Shown here one piece after another: positions 8,901-17,741 of a stretch of DNA of 64,000 bases (position 1 is its first letter; the number at the start of each line of letters is the position of its first letter). Source of the stretch: Smithella sp. (GTDB lineage Bacteria > Desulfobacterota > Syntrophia > Syntrophales > Smithellaceae); the NCBI GenBank assembly GCA_018056685.1, contig JAGPFC010000008.1, positions 58,777-122,776 on the forward strand, read 5' to 3'. Under the pieces are notes generated by a model, which was given only the letters and a program-made list of their open reading frames with translations, was not told where the DNA came from and made no database searches. Both the position numbers and the translations under genes were made by a program.

Positions 8901-11730
8901 TTCCCGCATTCATGAAGAGGACAAGGGCAGATTTCTTGTTTCAATCAAGGAATCGGTGGATACATTATCCCGGTGGAATTATGAAGGTCGGGTCTTTACC
9001 AAGTCGGGAAAAATGATTTGGATTAATGGTATGTCTATACCAACACGTCTTGAAGATCGGGTTGTCTTTGACGGCATTATCCTGAATATTACCGAACGTA
9101 AAATCGCGGAAGAAAAATCTTTAATTGAAGAAAAGCGTTTCCGCGCCCTTGCCGAGCAATCCTCCGATATCATTCTTATGATTGATACAGAAGGAAAAAT
9201 TGTCTATGAAAATCCAGCCGTCACTAAAATTATGGGGATCATTCCTGAAGAAAGAATCGGAAAGGATTTCTTTGAAAACCTTCATCCTGATGATTTCACT
9301 ATTGTCGCCGACGCATTCAATATTTTACGCAACAATAAAAACGCGCCAACCCAATATGGTGAAATACGGATTCGTCATCAAGACGGGAATATACGCACAT
9401 TTGATGTCAGTGCAACCAATCTTGTGCATGATCATGTAATTGAAGGTATTATCGTCAATCTCCGTGACATTACCGAACGCAAGAAGGCGGAAGCATCTCT
9501 TCGTGAAAGTGAGGAAAAATTTCGCATTCTCACCGAATACACCCCAACGGCCGTCATGCTTTATCAGAACGACAAATGGATCTATGCGAATCCTGCCGCC
9601 TCGGAAATTTCCGGCTATAGCAACGAGGAGCTTCTGAACATGAATTTCTGGGACTTCGTTCACCCCGATGACCGGAAGACGACACTGGAACGGGGAATGA
9701 AACGACAACAGGGAGACCCGGTTAGCAGACGCTACACCCTTAGGATTATTGCCAAAGACGGTTCTCTTAAATGGCTTGATCTTTCCGGCGCAACCATAAC
9801 CATTGGCGGAAGTCCTGCCGGTATTGTTTCGGTAATGGATATTACCGAAAACAGGAAGGCGGAAGAGGCATTAAGAGAGCGTGATGAGCGGTTCAGAAAA
9901 CTGTCCGCTCATGTTCCCGGCATGATTTATCAGTTTATGAAGCGGCCTGACGGAACCTACTGCCTGCCTTTTGTTACTGAATCAATCAACAGCATGTTCG
10001 GATGTTCTCCCGACGATGTCCGCGATGATTTTTCTCCCATCCTCAAGATTATTCACCGGGATGATCTTGAGATGTTATTTCATTCCATCGAAACATCGGC
10101 AAAAAATATGACTCTGTGGACATTGGAATGTCGAGTCCAAATTCCCGGCCAACCCCTTAAATGGCTTTTTGGACACGCAACCCCTGAGAAACTCCCGGAC
10201 GACAGTATCATGTGGCATGGGTATATATCGGATATTACCGAACGCAAGCTCATGGAACAAAAAATACGGGAGAACGAGGAGAGATACAAACGGATCACTG
10301 AGAATATGAGCGGTTTCGTAAGTGAGATGGATGAGCAAGGTATTTTCCATTATAACAGCCCTTCTATTCGAATGATACTGGGATATGATCCTGAAGAACT
10401 GAATAATAAAAATGCATTTGATTTTGTTCATCCTGAAGATCGTGAGCGGGTGATCAATAAATATATGGAAGGCATTTATACTGAATCAGAAAAGGAAGTC
10501 GAGCAACGTTACCGGCGCAAAGATGGCACTTATATCTGGCTCCGTTCATCCGGCCGTCCGATATATGGACCTGACGGTAAAAATATTGGAATGGTCGTCA
10601 ATAGCATTGATATTACGGAGCGCAAAGAAGTCCAGGAAGAATTAAACCGGATTCAGTTACTCAATGAAGCCATCCTCGAAACCGTTCCGGGCATTCTTTA
10701 CCTCTATGATGATACAGGCCACTTGGTACGTTGGAACAAGCAGCACGCCGTTTTAACCGGCTATTCCGATGATGAAATGAGAGGGAAATATATCCTGGAT
10801 TGGTTCGGCGGCTTGGAACCCGATACATCGAATATCATAAAAGGCATATCTGAAGCCATGACCAAGGGATATGCCTCCGCCGAGGGGCGTTTGATAACCA
10901 AAAACGGGGATCGCATTTCTATGTATTTCACCGGAGTTAAAGTTTCCATTGCCGGCAAGGACCATCTTTTAGGCATTGGTGTGGATATAACCGAACGAAA
11001 AAAGGCGGAAGAAGAAATCATTCGCCTCAACGAAACACTGGAACAAAAGGTGAAAGAACGCACTGCCGAACTGGAGGCTTTTTCTTATTCAGTATCTCAT
11101 GATTTAAGGGCGCCTTTGAGAACCATTCATGGTTTTGGCCAGGCGCTTCTCGAAGATTGTGAAAAACAGATTGATGAACAGGGCAAAGGTTATCTTCTCC
11201 GCATCAAAAAAGCGACAGAAAACATGAATGATCTGATTGAAGACATGCTGAAGTTATCCAGAATCAATCGCACGGAAATGGATGTTGTAAAGGTTAATCT
11301 TTCCACAATCGCCACAGCCATCATGAAAGAACTACAGAGCAGTCAACCTCCCCGTAACGCCAGCATCATCATCGCTGACCGTCTGGAGGATTCTGCCGAT
11401 CCGAGATTGATGCGAATCATGCTCGAAAATATTCTTGGCAACGCGTGGAAATTTACTGGAAAAAAAGGGAAAACGGAGATAGAATTTGGCCAAACCTGCA
11501 AGGATGGCAAAAAAGTATATTTTATCCGTGATAACGGAGCCGGGTTTGATATGGAACATTCAAAAAAAATGTTTGCGCCTTTTCAACGGTTTCATTCGAT
11601 GGAAGAGTTTCCCGGCACAGGGATCGGGCTGGCCATCGTCAATCGCATAGTCAGCCGTCACGAAGGCAGCGTCTGGGTTGAATCACTACCCGGCCGGGGA
11701 ACCACTGTCTATTTCACATTGCACGATTAA
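5938..11730 (+). CDS. Soluble hybrid-type sensor kinase with 13 tandem PAS domains
   Basis: 1930 aa with no membrane segment. A Lys-rich, probably disordered N-terminus of about 60 residues precedes 13 PAS/PAC units, each closed by a DITERK-like motif and a short linker helix. The phospho-acceptor domain has H1721 in SVSHDLRAPL, and the C-terminal ATPase has DNGAGFD and GTGIGLAI. Several PAS units are internal duplicates: unit 4 (about 7250-7575) matches unit 13 (about 10666-10995), unit 6 matches unit 9, and unit 8 resembles unit 11. Unit 5 carries a Cys quartet (C605, C610, C617, C620). It has no receiver domain of its own; the response regulator 17 bp downstream is the likely partner. A cytoplasmic multi-input sensor is the safest description. 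Ligands are unknown. Confidence 0.9.
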   Translation: MNNHIKKKPVRKNLSQKTKKTMTSPKNTSIGKSKKTAESKIAPKTPATKRAVNSTKGSNPDTYRDIIENLQEGIFEVDLAGHYTLLNKAVCRALGYTKKEVLGSNGLQYIDSNDREKVSKIFSQIYKTGKSVREIAYHITRKNGEKRYIEASIQLCKNSSGKPIGFRGIAYDFTERKKTEEELKESRESYRRLFEDHAAVKLIIDPSTGRIMDANRAAVEYYGWAREKIQQMKISDINTISSEEINIEIEKALKNKRVHFEFRHRLADGSIRDVEVYTSSIVMNGKPVLHSIVHDITDRKQIQESLKKSEARFKNLFENSPAGIFLLKDRIITEVNQVLCEISGYSREEMIGQSVVMCYKDQEEFERVGKYLYEQVARNGIGISDARLRRKNGEVIDGLLYLSQVDAEDASMGFQAIVIDITGRKRTEEELIKASFFNEAILDSIPGILYVYDENGHLIRWNVRHEYVTGYSAGELKGRYILDWFRGPDIDIIKNALNETMTKGHAWVEASLIAKDGHPIPMLFTGVRLSMEGKTHILGIGIDISERKRAEEELREKDLRLTAIFNNDPSGIMLINAKTRVIADINASGLKMIGRAKEDVIGKICHKFVCASEKKSCPICDLGQTVDRAERVLLKANGEGLPILKTVVPITFAGEDYLLESFQDISERKLAEEKLQAEQLRFRALAEQSSDIIVLVDKTGKVVYENPAIRNILGYDPLERTGKDVFEKVHPDDLPLAISAFKTLIEDIHAPTQRFEVRVLHPNGKWFTFEIAGSSLVHNHQIEGVIINLHNITERKEAEESLRVSERKFSSAFHDSPSAMCISSLSDGRFIDVNNVYAHTLGYTREELIGRTSADIDLWVDAADREAMISALSENGLARTIELRLRNRQGGIIWGLTSASLINIAGESYLLTQTQDITDLKHAQAVLQENEKRLRGITENLPGIIFQFYATDSGEYGVSYLSEPMHEFAEIMTKAEFEDLNSVFPRFFSRIHEEDKGRFLVSIKESVDTLSRWNYEGRVFTKSGKMIWINGMSIPTRLEDRVVFDGIILNITERKIAEEKSLIEEKRFRALAEQSSDIILMIDTEGKIVYENPAVTKIMGIIPEERIGKDFFENLHPDDFTIVADAFNILRNNKNAPTQYGEIRIRHQDGNIRTFDVSATNLVHDHVIEGIIVNLRDITERKKAEASLRESEEKFRILTEYTPTAVMLYQNDKWIYANPAASEISGYSNEELLNMNFWDFVHPDDRKTTLERGMKRQQGDPVSRRYTLRIIAKDGSLKWLDLSGATITIGGSPAGIVSVMDITENRKAEEALRERDERFRKLSAHVPGMIYQFMKRPDGTYCLPFVTESINSMFGCSPDDVRDDFSPILKIIHRDDLEMLFHSIETSAKNMTLWTLECRVQIPGQPLKWLFGHATPEKLPDDSIMWHGYISDITERKLMEQKIRENEERYKRITENMSGFVSEMDEQGIFHYNSPSIRMILGYDPEELNNKNAFDFVHPEDRERVINKYMEGIYTESEKEVEQRYRRKDGTYIWLRSSGRPIYGPDGKNIGMVVNSIDITERKEVQEELNRIQLLNEAILETVPGILYLYDDTGHLVRWNKQHAVLTGYSDDEMRGKYILDWFGGLEPDTSNIIKGISEAMTKGYASAEGRLITKNGDRISMYFTGVKVSIAGKDHLLGIGVDITERKKAEEEIIRLNETLEQKVKERTAELEAFSYSVSHDLRAPLRTIHGFGQALLEDCEKQIDEQGKGYLLRIKKATENMNDLIEDMLKLSRINRTEMDVVKVNLSTIATAIMKELQSSQPPRNASIIIADRLEDSADPRLMRIMLENILGNAWKFTGKKGKTEIEFGQTCKDGKKVYFIRDNGAGFDMEHSKKMFAPFQRFHSMEEFPGTGIGLAIVNRIVSRHEGSVWVESLPGRGTTVYFTLHD

Positions 11731-11747
11731 TTCGGAGATTCTCCAAA

Positions 11748-12188
11748 ATGGTTCAGGACAAAAAAATATTACTCATTGAGGATAATGCTGATGACATTGA
11801 ACTCACCCTGCGCGCGTTCAAAAAAAACAACATCCTGAATGAAATCATCGTCAAATCCGATGGCATGGCGGCTCTGGATTTTTTCTTTGGTGAGAACGGA
11901 ATTGCCGGTAACCATAACGTGGAACTGCCTATCCTGATTTTGCTTGATTTAAAAATCCCCAAAATTGACGGCATCGATGTCCTGGAACGCCTGAGAACGG
12001 ATGAGAGAACGAAGCTGATTCCCATCGTCATCCTGACATCTTCCAAAGAGCCTAACGATCTTCTCAGTTGTTATCAACGGGGCTGCAACAGCTATTTACG
12101 AAAGCCGGTGGATTTCAACCGATTTACTGAAATGGTCAGAGAATTAGGATTCTACTGGCTGATGATGAACGAAGTACCGCAACAATAA
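11748..12188 (+). CDS. Single-domain response regulator, Rcp1-like
   Basis: 146 aa, one receiver domain and no output domain. The acidic pair is in LLIEDNADD, the phospho-acceptor Asp is in LLDLKIPK, the Thr/Ser switch is in ILTSS and the conserved Lys is in LRKPVD. The long loop after the second strand and the spacing around DLLSCYQRG are typical of the Rcp1 group, which usually pairs with large PAS/GAF kinases. It starts 17 bp after the 13-PAS kinase and is almost certainly its phosphorylation target. With no DNA-binding part, it would pass the signal on by protein contact. Confidence 0.88.
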   Translation: MVQDKKILLIEDNADDIELTLRAFKKNNILNEIIVKSDGMAALDFFFGENGIAGNHNVELPILILLDLKIPKIDGIDVLERLRTDERTKLIPIVILTSSKEPNDLLSCYQRGCNSYLRKPVDFNRFTEMVRELGFYWLMMNEVPQQ

Positions 12189-12283
12189 ACATATTATTCC
12201 ATCAAACTGCCGACCTGACTTTTCCATTGCCAAAAACAATTGAATATGCTAGAGGTCCACGGTTAATTTTATGGACGGAAATT

Positions 12284-13546
12284 ATGGAAAAAATAACAGC
12301 AATTCGCGGATTTAAAGACATTTTACCCCGGGACGCTTTTTTGTTTTGGAAGATTGAATCCATGGCCCGCCAGGTGTTTGACGCTTTCGGATTTCGGGAA
12401 ATTCGTGTCCCCATTATGGAAAAGACAGAACTTTTTCAGCGGAGCATCGGTGAAACAACGGATATTGTTGAGAAGGAAATGTACACGTTTGCCGATCGCG
12501 ACAAAGAACTGATCACGCTGCGGCCGGAGGCGACCGCTTCCGTTATCCGCGCCTATATCGAACACAATATGTCGGCCGCCGAATCCATAACGAAACTATT
12601 CACCATCGGTCCGATGTTTCGCCGCGAAAGGCCGCAGAAAGGCCGTTTCCGTCAGTTTAATCAGATTGACGTGGAACTCTTCGGCGAAGATAAACCGCAA
12701 TTCGATGCTGAAATCATTTTTATGCTGATGCATTTCTTAACAAGCTGCGGCTTGAAAAATCTGGATCTGGAAATCAATTCGCTGGGCTGCCCGGCCTGCC
12801 GGCCATCCTTTTCCAAATCGGTCATTGATTTTTTAAAAGGGAGCGAGGAGCATCTCTGTCCCGACTGCCGGAGACGGATCCATACCAATCCCCTGCGTGT
12901 ATTTGATTGCAAGGTGGAAACCTGTGCGGCTACCATTGTAAAAGCTCCTGCCATTCTCGATTTCTTGTGCTCCGAGTGTAACGATCATTTCGGGCAGGTC
13001 AAATCGCTGCTCCGTGACTTGAACATCACGTATAACGTCAATTCCCGAATGGTCCGCGGCCTGGATTACTACACGAGAACCGCTTTTGAAGTCAAAACGA
13101 ATGTCCTGGGGGCGCAAAATGCCGTCGCCGGTGGCGGCAGATACAACGGTCTGGTCAGTTACCTTGGCGGACCGGACGTTCCGGGTATTGGATTCGCTGT
13201 CGGTTTCGAACGGCTGATTTCCTGTCTTCCGGAAGACGGAAACCATCATTTTAAAACCGGTGTATTTATTGCCGCGCTCGGTGCAAAAGCTCAAAAAATG
13301 GCTTTTCATCTGACCCATCAACTGAGAGTGGCCGGCATATCAGCGGAAATGGATTACGCGGATAAAAGCCTGAAATCCCAGCTCAAACGGGCTGATAAAT
13401 TGAACGCATCCTTTGCGTTGATTCTTGGTGACAAGGAAATTGAAGAACAGCAGGCGATGTTAAGAAATATGCAAACGAAAGATCAACAGGCAATTCCTCT
13501 GAATTGCCTGCCGGAGTCTATTCTTAAAATTATCAAAGAGAGGTAA
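12284..13546 (+). CDS. hisS: Histidyl-tRNA synthetase
   Basis: 420 aa, the usual bacterial length, charging tRNA-His in the cytoplasm. Class II motif 2 is seen as MFRRERPQKGRFRQF, with the His-specific LDYYTRTAFEV and GGGRYNGL, motif 3 around GFAVGFERL, and a C-terminal anticodon-binding domain. The frame stays open 19 codons further upstream, but ATG at 12284 starts the conserved MEKITAIRGF and follows a GGACGGA-like site, so it is preferred. The stop directly abuts the aspS start (TAA then ATG), so hisS and aspS are co-transcribed, a common arrangement. Confidence 0.95.
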   Translation: MEKITAIRGFKDILPRDAFLFWKIESMARQVFDAFGFREIRVPIMEKTELFQRSIGETTDIVEKEMYTFADRDKELITLRPEATASVIRAYIEHNMSAAESITKLFTIGPMFRRERPQKGRFRQFNQIDVELFGEDKPQFDAEIIFMLMHFLTSCGLKNLDLEINSLGCPACRPSFSKSVIDFLKGSEEHLCPDCRRRIHTNPLRVFDCKVETCAATIVKAPAILDFLCSECNDHFGQVKSLLRDLNITYNVNSRMVRGLDYYTRTAFEVKTNVLGAQNAVAGGGRYNGLVSYLGGPDVPGIGFAVGFERLISCLPEDGNHHFKTGVFIAALGAKAQKMAFHLTHQLRVAGISAEMDYADKSLKSQLKRADKLNASFALILGDKEIEEQQAMLRNMQTKDQQAIPLNCLPESILKIIKER

Positions 13547-15325
13547 ATGGTTTTGGCTGCATTTTTATCAAAAGACAAGAGAACTCATTATTGTGGAAAT
13601 GTCGATGCTTCCCTTGACGGTCAGGAAGTCATTCTGATGGGCTGGACTCACCGGAGGCGGGATCATGGCGGTGTTATTTTTGTTGATCTTCGCGACCGTG
13701 AAGGCATCGTCCAGATTGTTTTTAATCCTGATGCCGCTGACGCCCATAAAGAGGCGCATAAAATCCGCTCTGAATTCGTTCTTGCGGTGAAAGGCAAGGT
13801 CCGCAGAAGACCGGAAGGGATGGATAATCCTGATCTGAAAACGGGGCAGATCGAAGTTCTTGTCTCCGAACTGGAGATCATGAATGAATCCAAGACACCG
13901 CCCTTCTCTTTTGACGATGATGAAATTTCCGAAAATATCCGTCTCAAATACCGTTATCTGGATTTGCGCCGTCCGGCCATCCAGAAAAATCTTTTCCTGC
14001 GCAGCAAAATGGCTGCCGCGACCCGCCGTTATTTTGAGGATAACGGTTTTATCGAAGTGGAAACCCCGTTTCTGGGCAAAAGCACTCCCGAAGGCGCGCG
14101 CGATTATCTTGTCCCCAGCCGGATTTACAAAGGGATGTTCTACGCTCTGCCACAGTCCCCGCAGATCTTCAAACAATTGCTGATGGTCTCCGGTTTCGAC
14201 CGTTATTATCAGATCGTTAAATGCTTCCGCGATGAAGATTTACGTGCCGATCGTCAACCGGAGTTTACACAGATCGACGTCGAAATGTCATTCATTACGG
14301 AAGAAGATATCATGAAGATGATGGAAGGTCTGATGAAGGCCATTTTCAAGGCCTGCCTGGATAAGGAACTCACCCTTCCCCTTCCCCGCTTGACTTACGC
14401 CGACGCCATCAGCCGTTATGGCAAGGACAATCCCGACCTGCGATTCGGCATGGAAATTGTTGACCTGACGAATATCGTCAAAGATTCCGGATTCAAACTT
14501 TTTGCGGAGGTTGCTGCGTCCGGTGGTGTTATCAAGGCTATCAAGGCCGAACAGGCAACATCCCTTTCCCGCAAGGATCTGGACGGGCTCAAAGACGTTG
14601 TGGCCATATACGGTGCCAAGGGTCTCGCCTGGGCTAAAGTGAACGCGACCGACTGGACTTCGCCGATTTTTAAATTCCTCAAGCCTGAAGAAGTGGAAGG
14701 CATCTCTAAAGCGATGAACGCTAAAGAAGGCGATATCATCTTTTTTGTTGCAGACACTCGTAAGATTGTGGCCGATTCACTGGGCAATCTGCGTCTGTAT
14801 TTAGGCAAAAAACTGAATCTGATCGATCCGGACGCGCTGGCATTTACGTGGATTACAGAATTTCCGTTAATGGAATATTCGGAAACGGAAAAACGCTTTG
14901 TCTCCACCCATCATCCATTTACGTCCCCCTTTCTGGAAGACCTGCCTTTGATGACCACGGATCCAGGAAAAGTGCGTGCCCGGGCCTATGATCTGGTGTT
15001 AAATGGTTCGGAAATCGGCGGCGGCAGCATTCGTATCCATCACAAGGATGTGCAATCGCAGGTCTTTAGCGCGCTGAAATTAAGCGATGAAGAAGCCCGG
15101 TTGAAATTCGGATTTCTGCTGGATGCCCTCGAATACGGCGCGCCCCCTCACGGAGGACTGGCTTTCGGTCTGGACAGACTGACCATGATTATGGCCAGGG
15201 CAGAATCGATACGGGACGTCATTGCCTTCCCCAAGACGCAGAAAGCTGCGTGTTTGATGACCGATGCTCCTTCCAAAGTCGGCATTGAGCAACTGATGGA
15301 ACTATCTTTAAAAATTGTTCAATGA
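13547..15325 (+). CDS. aspS: Aspartyl-tRNA synthetase (stand-alone copy)
   Basis: 592 aa, full bacterial AspRS length: N-terminal anticodon-binding OB fold, class II core with [16 protein letters not shown] (motif 2), the bacterial GAD insertion, and motif 3 around [13 protein letters not shown]40 (RRDHGG) and G91 (PEGMDN) occupy the two positions reported to make Pseudomonas aeruginosa AspRS non-discriminating; Escherichia coli has Leu and Lys there. By that criterion this copy could also charge tRNA-Asn. A second AspRS, fused to GatC, is encoded at 18950-21070. The start directly follows the hisS stop, with GAGAGG as ribosome site. Confidence 0.95.
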   Translation: MVLAAFLSKDKRTHYCGNVDASLDGQEVILMGWTHRRRDHGGVIFVDLRDREGIVQIVFNPDAADAHKEAHKIRSEFVLAVKGKVRRRPEGMDNPDLKTGQIEVLVSELEIMNESKTPPFSFDDDEISENIRLKYRYLDLRRPAIQKNLFLRSKMAAATRRYFEDNGFIEVETPFLGKSTPEGARDYLVPSRIYKGMFYALPQSPQIFKQLLMVSGFDRYYQIVKCFRDEDLRADRQPEFTQIDVEMSFITEEDIMKMMEGLMKAIFKACLDKELTLPLPRLTYADAISRYGKDNPDLRFGMEIVDLTNIVKDSGFKLFAEVAASGGVIKAIKAEQATSLSRKDLDGLKDVVAIYGAKGLAWAKVNATDWTSPIFKFLKPEEVEGISKAMNAKEGDIIFFVADTRKIVADSLGNLRLYLGKKLNLIDPDALAFTWITEFPLMEYSETEKRFVSTHHPFTSPFLEDLPLMTTDPGKVRARAYDLVLNGSEIGGGSIRIHHKDVQSQVFSALKLSDEEARLKFGFLLDALEYGAPPHGGLAFGLDRLTMIMARAESIRDVIAFPKTQKAACLMTDAPSKVGIEQLMELSLKIVQ

Positions 15326-15383
15326 TCATTCAGAGAAATTTGATACGGTTTTGTTTTTGAAATATTCTTAAGGCGAAAATGCA

Positions 15384-16217
15384 ATGACAGAGAAAAATCT
15401 GGTTTATCGCGGCAAATCAAAAGACGTTTATAAAATCACCAGCGGAAAATACAAGGGAAAATACCGTTTTGTCTTTACGGACAGGGGAACAGGTTATATT
15501 GAAAAAGGCAAGGTTGTTTTCGATCCCGGCTATGACGTCGTGGTCGGTGAAATTCCCGGCAAAGGCGCCATTGCCTGCCGTTTCGCCACCCATTTCTTCA
15601 AACTGCTGAAAGCGAAGGGCGTTGCCACGCACTACATTGACACCATTAACGATAATGAAATGATCGTCGAGCCCGCTGTCCCTTTGAGCATGAAAGAAGC
15701 CGCTCCGCAGTTCGCGGGTTCTGCTCCGCTGACAAATCTTGAGTTCACCTGGCGGAACAATGCCACAGGAAGTTTCTGGAGAAGATATCCGTTTGTCAGG
15801 CCCTGCATGAATCTTCACAAAGTCGTTGAAGCGTGGACCAAAGGCGACAGCGATATCCTCATTACGACGGAAGCCCTGGAGGAAACCGGCGCGCTGACTA
15901 AAAAAGAAATCGCCGACAGCGTAAAACTGGTGAAAAAAATCGCCGAGATTGTTTCGCAGGAATTCGCGTCCAAAAAACTTCACGTCATTGACGGAAAATT
16001 CGAATTGGGCCGCCTGAAGTACGGTGACGGAAAAATCGTACTCATCGATGAAATCTCTCCGGATGTGCTGCGCGTCTGCCGCGGTTTCAGACCGGACAAA
16101 AACGGCGATTGCATGCTTTACAAGAAATGCACGAACACAGACTTTGCGGACGGCAAGAGAACCATCAAAAACAGAAATCAAGTTTCGGCAGCAGATTTTA
16201 TAGATATCTTTCTGTAA
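15384..16217 (+). CDS. purC: Phosphoribosylaminoimidazole-succinocarboxamide synthase
   Basis: 277 aa. Joins CAIR and aspartate with ATP to give SAICAR in purine synthesis. Recognised from the N-terminal LVYRGKSKDVY, the substrate-loop region ATGSFWRRYPF, and the signature LIDEISPDVLRVC. ATG at 15384 is preceded by AAGGCG; a nearer upstream ATG hits a stop at once. It lies 58 bp after aspS and is probably the last gene of the hisS-aspS-purC transcript, which ends at the hairpin that follows. All three products use or charge amino acids, but no special functional link is evident. Confidence 0.9.
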   Translation: MTEKNLVYRGKSKDVYKITSGKYKGKYRFVFTDRGTGYIEKGKVVFDPGYDVVVGEIPGKGAIACRFATHFFKLLKAKGVATHYIDTINDNEMIVEPAVPLSMKEAAPQFAGSAPLTNLEFTWRNNATGSFWRRYPFVRPCMNLHKVVEAWTKGDSDILITTEALEETGALTKKEIADSVKLVKKIAEIVSQEFASKKLHVIDGKFELGRLKYGDGKIVLIDEISPDVLRVCRGFRPDKNGDCMLYKKCTNTDFADGKRTIKNRNQVSAADFIDIFL

Positions 16218-16252
16218 AAACAGCCCCGCCCGAAACAATCCGGACAAAAGAA

Positions 16253-16293
16253 AAAGGCTCAATGAAGCGATTCGTTCAATTCATTGAGCCTTT
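16253..16293. terminator. Bidirectional intrinsic terminator between purC and gatB
   Basis: A perfect 14-bp inverted repeat: AAAGGCTCAATGAA (16253-16266) and its complement (16280-16293), with a 13-nt loop. The stem has A-rich left and T-rich right edges, so it can work for purC on the forward strand and gatB on the reverse strand. Confidence 0.8.
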
Positions 16294-16310
16294 ACTGGTG
16301 TCACAGGTCT

Positions 16311-17741
16311 TTACTTTTTCAGTTTTTCAGCCAGTAGTTCCCTGATCACTTTTGGATTGGCTTTTCCGCCGGAGGCCTGCATGACCTGGCCGATCAAAAA
16401 GCCCATTGCCTTGCCCTGGCCGCTCTTGAAATCAGCCACGGCCGACGCCTGCTCGCCCAGAACCTTGTTGATCATCGCGTCCAACTCGCCGCGATCGGAC
16501 ACCTGTTTGAATCCTCTGGCGCTGACGATGGCTTCCGGTGTTTCATCGCTGTCAAAAAGATGGGCAAGCACATCGCGGACCGCGTTGGCGTTGATTTCAT
16601 CTTTTGAAAGCATCTTCAATAGGGCGGCAAACCGCCCCGCTGTTACCTTTGTCTGGTTTAGTTCCTGACCTCGTTCTTTAACGGCGGGAAGCAGTTGCGT
16701 GGTGAGCCAGTGCATGGCTGTGCGCGGCGCCACACCCTCTTTGATCACCGCCTCAAAATAGGCCGCCACGTCCGGATCGGAACTCAAATAGGTCGCTTCT
16801 TCGGCAGAAAACCCATACTGCCGGACAAATCGTTCAGCCCGTACCGCCGGCATTTCCGGAAGCCGTGAGCGCAAATCTTCAATTTCCTGCTTTGATAAAA
16901 TGATTTCCGGAACCGTCGGATCCGGAACACACGGCCCCTCAAATTTGGCCCGCATCGGCAGGGTGACTTTTTTATCCGGGTCCCACAAGCGCGTGTGCAA
17001 TATGACAGACTCTCCTGCCGAAACAGCCATACTCTGACGGGTGATTTCATGCGCGATGGCATCACCCACATGCCGGATGGAATTCATATTCTTGACTTCT
17101 ACTTTGGTGTTCATCTGATTGGTGCCCTTTGGGCGGATGGAAATATTGGCGTCAACGCGCATCGTACCGTTCTCCATGCTGCACTCGGAGGATCCGACGT
17201 AACGCACCTGAGTGCGCAACGCTTTGAGAAATTCCATCGCGTGATGCGGCGAGCGGAAATCAGGCTCGGTGACGATTTCCACCAGCGGAGCGCCCGCCCG
17301 GTTGAAATCAACCAGACTGATCGGCAAACGGCCTTCCATTTCATGCACGAGTTTGGCAACGTCTTCCTCCATATGAATGTGATGGATGCGCAATCTTTTG
17401 GGTGTTCCGTCTTCATCGACAATGTCAATCCAGCCTCCGCGTGACAGAGGGAGATGTGCCTGGGAAAGCTGATATCCTTTGGGGAGATCGGGATAATAAT
17501 AAACTTTCTGGTCAAAAGCGCTTCGGGGTTGCAGTTCGGCGTTTAATCCCAGACACAAGAGCGCAGCCTTTTCCAGTGCGGACCGGCTCAACCGGGGAAC
17601 GGCTCCCGGAAACCACAGGCAGGTCGGACAGGTATTGACATTGGGCTCATCGCCGGGGTTGTTGGGGCAATCGCAGAATAATTTAGTCGCGCTGTTGAGT
17701 TCAACATGAATTTCCAATCCAATGACCGCTTCAAATTCCAT
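16311..17741 (-). CDS. gatB: Divergent GatB: Asp-tRNA(Asn)/Glu-tRNA(Gln) amidotransferase subunit B
   Basis: 476 aa, normal GatB length. GatB phosphorylates the misacylated Asp or Glu on tRNA and then amidates it. Conserved: GLEIHVEL with E10 and H12 (metal site), the CxC and CxxC zinc cysteines (C23, C25, C38, C41), YYYPDLPKGYQ, HMEED with E125, and the helical C-terminal tRNA-binding part. Odd: the block that in most GatB proteins reads roughly HDYRYFPDPDLPP is here FEGPCVPDPTVPE. The start overlaps the stop of the GatA-like gene by one base (TAATG) and has GGGAGG upstream, so translation is coupled. Last gene of the three-gene operon with aspS-gatC. Confidence 0.9.
   Translation of the reverse strand: MEFEAVIGLEIHVELNSATKLFCDCPNNPGDEPNVNTCPTCLWFPGAVPRLSRSALEKAALLCLGLNAELQPRSAFDQKVYYYPDLPKGYQLSQAHLPLSRGGWIDIVDEDGTPKRLRIHHIHMEEDVAKLVHEMEGRLPISLVDFNRAGAPLVEIVTEPDFRSPHHAMEFLKALRTQVRYVGSSECSMENGTMRVDANISIRPKGTNQMNTKVEVKNMNSIRHVGDAIAHEITRQSMAVSAGESVILHTRLWDPDKKVTLPMRAKFEGPCVPDPTVPEIILSKQEIEDLRSRLPEMPAVRAERFVRQYGFSAEEATYLSSDPDVAAYFEAVIKEGVAPRTAMHWLTTQLLPAVKERGQELNQTKVTAGRFAALLKMLSKDEINANAVRDVLAHLFDSDETPEAIVSARGFKQVSDRGELDAMINKVLGEQASAVADFKSGQGKAMGFLIGQVMQASGGKANPKVIRELLAEKLKK

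Noticed and set aside
15417..16262. A 281-codon open frame on the reverse strand over purC.
   Set aside because: It is antisense to a clear purC, has no family features and begins inside the terminator. Explained by codon bias of the real gene.
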